The position numbers and the translations under genes were made by a program. DNA of 64,000 nt from Hydractinia symbiolongicarpus (taxonomy: Eukaryota; Cnidaria; Hydrozoa; Anthoathecata; Hydractiniidae). The notes under the pieces were generated by a model that worked only from the letters and a program-made list of their open reading frames with translations, was not told where the DNA came from and did not search any database. Shown here in pieces: positions 57,874-64,000 of this stretch; positions within the stretch are counted from its first letter, which is position 1; each line of letters begins with the position of its first letter. The DNA is taken from contig NC_079882.1 in assembly GCF_029227915.1 (NCBI RefSeq), positions 11,842,001 to 11,906,000 of the forward strand. Direction: 5' to 3'.

Positions 57874-60800
57874 TTACCAAGGCCAACATGGGTCGGGACA
57901 TCTTTGAAGGTAAGTATCCAAGGTTCCATCATTAACTTGCATCAGAGCGGTATATGTTGTCAGCTACAACAGAAGCAGTTTAAATAAAGGATTATGGTTT
58001 TTGGAGTACCTTATTGGTGAATTGGAAATACAGCATCCTTTATTATAAAAAATTAAAAGTTTGTAATATTATCGTCTAAACAGGCTGTACGTATTTTTGA
58101 GAGAATAGTGCTTTTCACCTCGGCCTTAGCATCCTTTACCCAATTAAATCTGACTTTATTATTGAATATTTCTCAAGACAGCAAATCTAGAACGCCATTT
58201 AATAAACTGTACATTTTCAATCCCTCCTTCTATTAACACTTACCTTATTCAAACTTGGTCTTGTGGACAAAACATTGAAGAGCCCTTTAAATCCCATACC
58301 CTGAAACAACAAACCACAATTTAAGTTGGTTATGTTAAGTAGAGCCAAAATAAGTTAAAATTATATTGTGCTGTAAGCACCTTTTGAGTCATTTCTTTCA
58401 TGCATTTGTTGCCCTAAAAACAAAAAATAAGTTTATAATTTTTTTTTTCAAAAGATTGTATTGTAAGAAATTTGCTTGCAAAACTAGTTCTACCGGTGTT
58501 CGTCTGTCATCAATGAAAAAAGGAGCCTTCCAGTGATCGTAATTTGTTTCCAATAGAAACCACATTCCCTTTGATGTATCCATTCTAAACAACACCAAAC
58601 ACAAAAGGGAAAATGATGATGAAGTGAAAATTATGTGATAAACACAAAAAAAACTGAATTTTTATGCAATATATATCCCATGAGATGTAAAGAGGAAGCC
58701 GTTCTTGGAAAAAACACTTTTGACATTGCTGCATCAAACTCTAAATACAACTGCAACTAAATTTAACATACTCCCATAGATCGACAGTTTTTTCTCTTGA
58801 TCTTGTAATAACACATGCTTCTCCTGATTGGTTGCCACCCAAAATAAAATAAGCAGGCGCCAGCATTGTGGTGTTTGATAACATCAGTTTAGCTTCACTG
58901 TAACTAAATATTACAAGAAAGTAATTTAATGGTCTGACACAAAAATATTTAAAACAAATTGGTGTTGAAGGGATTTGGGTTCAAATCTATGTTTGTCTAT
59001 TAAACTTTACCTAAGATATCTATCGAACTTTTAGGGTATTGCTTAAGGCCAGTTAATGGAGCGATAATACTTAGTATTTTCTGTAATGTTTATTTAGGAT
59101 TTGTAAGATAACAATGTTACTGCCAATCTTCCAGCCAATTTTATATTTACCATATTGTGAAGATAAATTCCAAAAAACTTTGATACATTTTAATATTTGT
59201 GTACACAGTTTGTTTTTAAGTCAACAAATAAAATGCACGCTTAGTCTCTTCACTTGTGCACAGCATATAAAGTACTAACCTAACTGCAGTATCCATGACA
59301 TCACGAGTAAGAAAGCCCATCCATTTACCCTTTGAGATTCCAAGCACCCATTCTATTATACCTAAGTGCACATATAAACAATTTTAAGACTAAAATTCCC
59401 TAGAAAACCACTCCAGAGTTTTTTCTAGTATAAAGAACTTAAAGGGCTGGATTCACACTTTTTGTGCGTTTCTAGTATTTAAATTAAGAAGGCAATGTAC
59501 ATCTTTCCCTAATTTATTAATTTACTTGACATATTCGATGACTTAATCCAAAAGACAAATATCGAGGATAAATCCATTCTAAAATAAAATAATAATTCCA
59601 TACCTATGTAGCCTCCATCCAATGAAAATCGTTCATTCATGGTAAGTGTGAACATGTGCTGCATGAAAAAGATATAGAGTTTAACCTTTCAAAATGACAA
59701 TTTTAGGTCATAGCTTGCATATACTATTGATCCCCCCATCATCAAGTAAAAAGTTAGGGCTAAATGTAAAAAAACATTTATATGTGCAAGAATTTAGGAA
59801 AAAAATGGCTCAACAAAATGTATGGAAAAAAGTAAACATTTCTTACAGGTTTGATTGCAGTCAGAATTCCTATATAACCAACAAAATGTACTGCCTGGTA
59901 CATCGTTTTTCCACTCCTCTGAAAAAATAAGGAGAAGAAAGCTTCAGAGCATAATAACTAGGACATATTTATTAACAAATTTATTAATTTATTCATGAAA
60001 TAATTAACTTTTCGACGCACTTGGTAATCAACAATAACCATCAACTTTCTCAACTTTTCTGAGACTAGCCAAGTGTTATTTTTATCATCCCATCTAAAAG
60101 AAAAATGTAAGTTTATATAAAAAAATGTATAATTGTATGTTAAAAGAAGATACAAAGAAATATTAAAGAAATAAAAAATACCCTAGCAGTAATCCAAAAT
60201 CCAAATTCCTTGCATGATATAATCTTCCTTCAAAATAAAAATTATTAAATGTCATTAAAATTATTAAAAAGTATTATTTACTGCAAACAAAACAAAATAA
60301 TTTTGATACCTGCATCGTCCTGGCCAACAATAGATGTACAAGCAGTGAATATTTCATAAAAAATATTGTATAGCACTGCTTCCCCTGTTAAAAAAAACAA
60401 ATAAATTACTTGCTTGTATAAAGTCTTAAGGAGCTGAAATGACAAGAACTTGATGTATGAATGTTGGAACTCAGGCACCTTGTGGATTGAGCTAAACTAC
60501 AAGATCAACAATAATTTAACACTCCTTTTCAAGAAAACACTTAAAAATATTAAACTGACCCAAAGGAAGTCCTGAGGCCTTTGCTATTCCTTTAATCTCC
60601 CCAGAGTATGGACTTGGCAACCTGTCAATAATCATCGCCTAAGGAAAAAAATTTAAATACACAATTATTAGTTCAAAAAATGAACGTTAAAAAGCCATGT
60701 GACATGCCTGACCAAGAAGTTCTTTGCAACAATTTTTTTTAACATACAGCAAACAAATCTGACGCCATTTAAATTATTTACACTTACTAAAGCAGCATCT

Positions 60801-62997
60801 ACAACGGTAATGACTTTCGACGGGATAAGCTCCTTAATAACTGCAATAAGTTCAGTCAACTAAATTCAAGGACAAAAAATATTTAGCCTGGTTTTTCTGA
60901 AAAAATGAGAAATAAATTAACTTTAAGTCTATGTGCAAAATAAATTATATACTTGTTCTTTTTTTGGTGTTATTATGTGTTCCCATCGTTCTTCTGGCGG
61001 CAAATCCATGTTTAAAACAACAGTCTCTAGCTTACTACTACAAAAATAAAAGAAATATTGGATCTTTCTGGAGCTACAAAGTTCTTACATGGCATAATTA
61101 AGAAATAAAATAACATCTTATATAATAATACGGAGTGTATGTGACGGTCATGCCGGATATGGTCATTTTCCTTTGGTGTGGCCAAATTTTTCTTTGAAGT
61201 CGCCGAAAAAAGTATGTGTCAAATGTTAAATTTTATGACGTTATGGAGCAACGGGAATAACACTACTTTAACGTTAATATCCTATATTAAATTAATGAAG
61301 CCATTACAGTGCACTTAAAACTTTGAGGCCTAGGGACCACCTAGGACCAATTTGGGTAATTTTACCAAACCTGGGTCCTCAAATGGACGGGTTGATGATG
61401 GCATCAAAAATCATTTAAACCACCATTATCTCCGTAACCGTTTGTCAAAAGTACATGATCCTATACATTTTCTTGATCAGCGGTTCAAGACCTATACATT
61501 AAAGGCAACAGGTATACAAATTTCTAAAAAATAATTTTGTGTGCTTTTGTGGGTCTTTGCTGACATCAGCAAAATTTCTAAATCCCTATATATCATTAAC
61601 CATGCATCAAAATCACACAATCACATAATTCTCTTCATGAATGTGTCGAGCTCTACACAATAGAGGCAACGGATAAACTGAATTTTGTCAATTTGTTTTT
61701 GCATATCCACTGCTGACATTGGCAAAAGGTCTAAAATAACCCATTTTTACATTGTCCTCCTGCCTAATTGGTTTTCTCCACAGGCCTTATCGACTAGTCT
61801 ATATAATAATACGAAAGTTTTGTCTGTCTGTGACCGCCAAAGTGGATATCTTCATTTTCCTTTGATGCCACCAAAAAATGTCTGATTTGTAAATCTTTCT
61901 GATGTTATCGCGGGACTTCAATACATTTAGACTGACGTCAATGTGTTTAATAAGATTGGTGAAGCCATTGCACTGCACTTTAACTTTGAGGCCAAATAAC
62001 TAAAAAACAGGGTGGTGAAGTCAGTCATTTTTCACTGTGTGGGTAACTAGGGACAACCTGGGGGACCAAATTGGGTAAGTTTTGGGTTGATGACGTCATC
62101 AAAAACCCTTCAAACCTCAATATATATTCAACTGTCCGTCAAAAGTACATGATCCTATACATTTTCTTTATCTGCGTTTTACCAATTATACAATAGAGAC
62201 AATGGGTACACAAACTTCTAAAAAAAGATTTCTGACAAAAGGGAAGAAAAAGAGGTCTGACAATAGCAAAATGTTTAAACCCCTAAATTTTCTTAACCAT
62301 TCGTGAAAAGCACATAATCATATACATTTTCTTGAATTTTTTTCGTATATGGACGGGTCATTACTGTCACCATCAAGATTCAAGGATGGTTCTTTCCATT
62401 GTTATCCTGCCTAAGTGGATTTTCTATGGGCTTTATCAACTAGTCTCCTATAATTTTCTTTAACAAAATCTATATGTAGCTACTGAACTGTAGCTACATA
62501 GCCAGACTGTATCCGTATGTCTGCATCATGAAACAATTCACACCACAATAAACATCAGTGAATTTTGACAAGTTTAAAGTGTGTACCTTTTACAGACAGG
62601 TTAGTTTGTTTGCATTTTCAGTGTGTTGTTTTTAAAGGTAGGCTGACATACGTTGTTGGGTCCAACAAATATATCACCATGTAAATAACACCTATCCCCT
62701 TTTCCACTGGACTGCTGTTAACATAATAAGAAGGTATGGCAAACTATAGCTAGCTAGTTTAATTCTTTATTGCTGTTATAAATCTTACCTAGCATCAGGA
62801 GGATATGCATCTTTTCTGCAAGGCTCGTCAATCTATATTCAAAAAATAGCTTTTTTAGTCGCTAATTGGAAAAAGTAAATAGCATAAGCATAAACAAAAC
62901 AAAACATTAAGAGATACGTATATAATCATCTTACTTTTGCACTGACAGTTAATGCAAAGATTAACACAAGACATACACCAGCAGCTAAATACTTCAT
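57874..62997 (-). CDS. ASAH1: Acid ceramidase (ASAH1-type N-acylsphingosine amidohydrolase), 16 exons
   Basis: Lysosomal hydrolase releasing sphingosine and fatty acid from ceramide. Minus-strand exons: 62935-62997, 62789-62832, 60953-61037, 60788-60859, 60560-60638, 60310-60384, 60182-60227, 60009-60093, 59847-59918, 59604-59658, 59280-59361, 58772-58903, 58494-58584, 58381-58413, 58244-58300, 57874-57963. All junctions keep phase; 386 codons, the usual size. Exon 1 is a signal peptide ([18 protein letters not shown]). The nucleophile lies in [10 protein letters not shown] (about C130), which becomes the N-terminus of the beta chain after autocleavage. [58 protein letters not shown] and CPDPCWPW follow. 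The related NAAA is the alternative; exon content favours acid ceramidase. Confidence 0.95.
61116..61797 (+). mobile_element. Helitron copy 1 in ASAH1 intron 2
   Basis: Starts TCTTATATAATAATACGG and ends CGACTAG at 61797, preceded by a GC-rich imperfect hairpin (GCCTAATTGG-TTTTCT-CCACAGGC). The 682-bp interior is non-coding and carries TCATTTTCCTTTGGTGTGG-type sequence shared with 55 kb. Confidence 0.65.
61798..62443 (+). mobile_element. Helitron copy 2 in ASAH1 intron 2, head-to-tail
   Basis: Begins TCTATATAATAATACG immediately after the CTAG of copy 1 and ends TCAACTAG at 62443, again with a subterminal hairpin. A third partial 5' end (TCTCCTATAAT) follows directly. Confidence 0.65.
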
Positions 62998-64000
62998 CCT
63001 GCCTGCCTGCTATAAAATGACAGAGGGGCAGTGTAGTGGTGTTGCTTCACAACAATGGCTACCATTTTATCATGTTTTGATCATGTGAGTCAAGATTGTT
63101 TACATTCCCAAAATAACAAGGGGCGTTCAAGGGCGGATCTTTTTGGGTTATGTACTTTGTTTATAGGAAACAAACAAACTTTATGATTCTTAAAATTCTG
63201 CATTTTAAGCTCACATTTGAGTAGTACCTGTAAAAATGATAGGATTACGGAATTTGTTGAGAGCAGGTGACACATATTTACAAACCAAATTTAATTTTTA
63301 AAATCAAATTGGTCAAAATATGTTGAGACAAGACATTATTAGATTCACACATTTTGAACTTGTCAATGTTCAGGAGTGGACTTAGGATCTTAAGTTATTT
63401 GGTTGGGTTCAATTTTTTAAAATGTGCTAATTGTTTCTCTGACGTCAGCATGGCCATTTTTCATGATTTTGAAGTCTTCGTAACGGTCCCCGACGTGGTT
63501 ACGGTAAGCTATTGTGCTAGAAATGTTTCTAGCAACTTTTCAACGCTGTATGTATGCCTGGCCTATATGCGTGTACAAAAGCGACTTGGCAGGCTGCCGG
63601 CTGCAGAGCATTGACTGTTACACATTTTGTCCATATTTGAAAAATAAAATCGGTCTTCGTGTCAAAATCAGCCTTCGTGTCAAAATTCCCCGCCCCTCCA
63701 TCGACGTGCGTTCACATTCGCGTCGTCAATCCTTGAAGGGTGAAAAAATAGCAAAATAAAAATTAAAACAATGTTAAGATATCTTGCCGGGATGTTTATA
63801 TCATTATCATTGTTCTCAATATTTCATTTATGCAGGGCCCTCAAAAGAACATATTGTTTGTGCTTAGCTAAATGTTCCTTCGTTGAAGATATTCCGCACA
63901 AAAGCCTTATTCATAACAAATTTAAACTGAATTCGAGTGTACAAAACAGTTTCTATGACATTTCCCACGATCATTGCTACCGGTGTGTAGATGACGTTAA
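62998..64000. other. Region upstream of acid ceramidase
   Basis: Contains the presumed promoter. On the minus strand an acceptor-like TTTTATAG (63010-63017) precedes the start codon by 12 nt. Short frames at 63354-63759 show no recognised family. Confidence 0.4.

Overview
The window is animal nuclear DNA. It is AT-rich, its genes carry GT-AG spliceosomal introns, and the clear gene set is metazoan: ribosomal protein eS1/RPS3A, COQ4, MOCS2, RRP8 and acid ceramidase. The density and mix of DNA transposons (P superfamily, Harbinger, hAT-like, mariner-like and TTAA-flanked elements, Helitrons, tRNA-derived SINEs) would suit a cnidarian, possibly a hydrozoan. That placement is inference, not proof.

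Layout. 0-1 kb: broken PIF/Harbinger transposase. 1.1-5.0 kb: RPS3A on the minus strand, four exons, with a C/D-box snoRNA in its last intron and three small transposons in its introns. 5.8-8 kb: a TIR element and the tail of a LINE reverse transcriptase. 11.4-17.4 kb: three plus-strand genes close together, namely COQ4 (one exon), bicistronic MOCS2A/MOCS2B (one exon) and RRP8 (five exons). 17.9-20.9 kb: a nine-exon minus-strand gene for an unrecognised secreted, possibly GPI-anchored protein. 57.9-63.0 kb: a 16-exon acid ceramidase gene (ASAH1-type) on the minus strand, with two head-to-tail Helitrons in its second intron. I rebuilt every exon chain by hand and phases agree across all junctions.

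The main discovery candidate is 22219-52335. These 30,117 bp have perfect 32-bp terminal inverted repeats, an 11-bp subterminal inverted repeat near each end, and a 7-bp direct repeat (GTTGTCG) on both sides. This is the end architecture of P-superfamily transposons at about ten times the usual size. Inside the right end lie an intact five-exon P-type transposase gene (889 codons, with D463, D567 and E822 as likely catalytic residues and a Cys-pair finger in place of a THAP domain) and a convergent three-exon gene of 493 codons with no function I recognise. Inboard of each end, in opposite orientation, is a large minisatellite built of 10-bp units in a 100-bp higher-order repeat (about 1.8 kb left, 3.3 kb right), so the unit is also a foldback. 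The 16.7-kb centre holds SINEs, nested MITEs, Helitrons, diverged tandem repeats and one SAP-domain exon.

The remaining stretches are intergenic DNA in which I see mostly relics of mobile elements. The long Tyr/Leu/Thr-rich open frames in the minisatellites result from 10-bp periodicity and are not annotated as genes.
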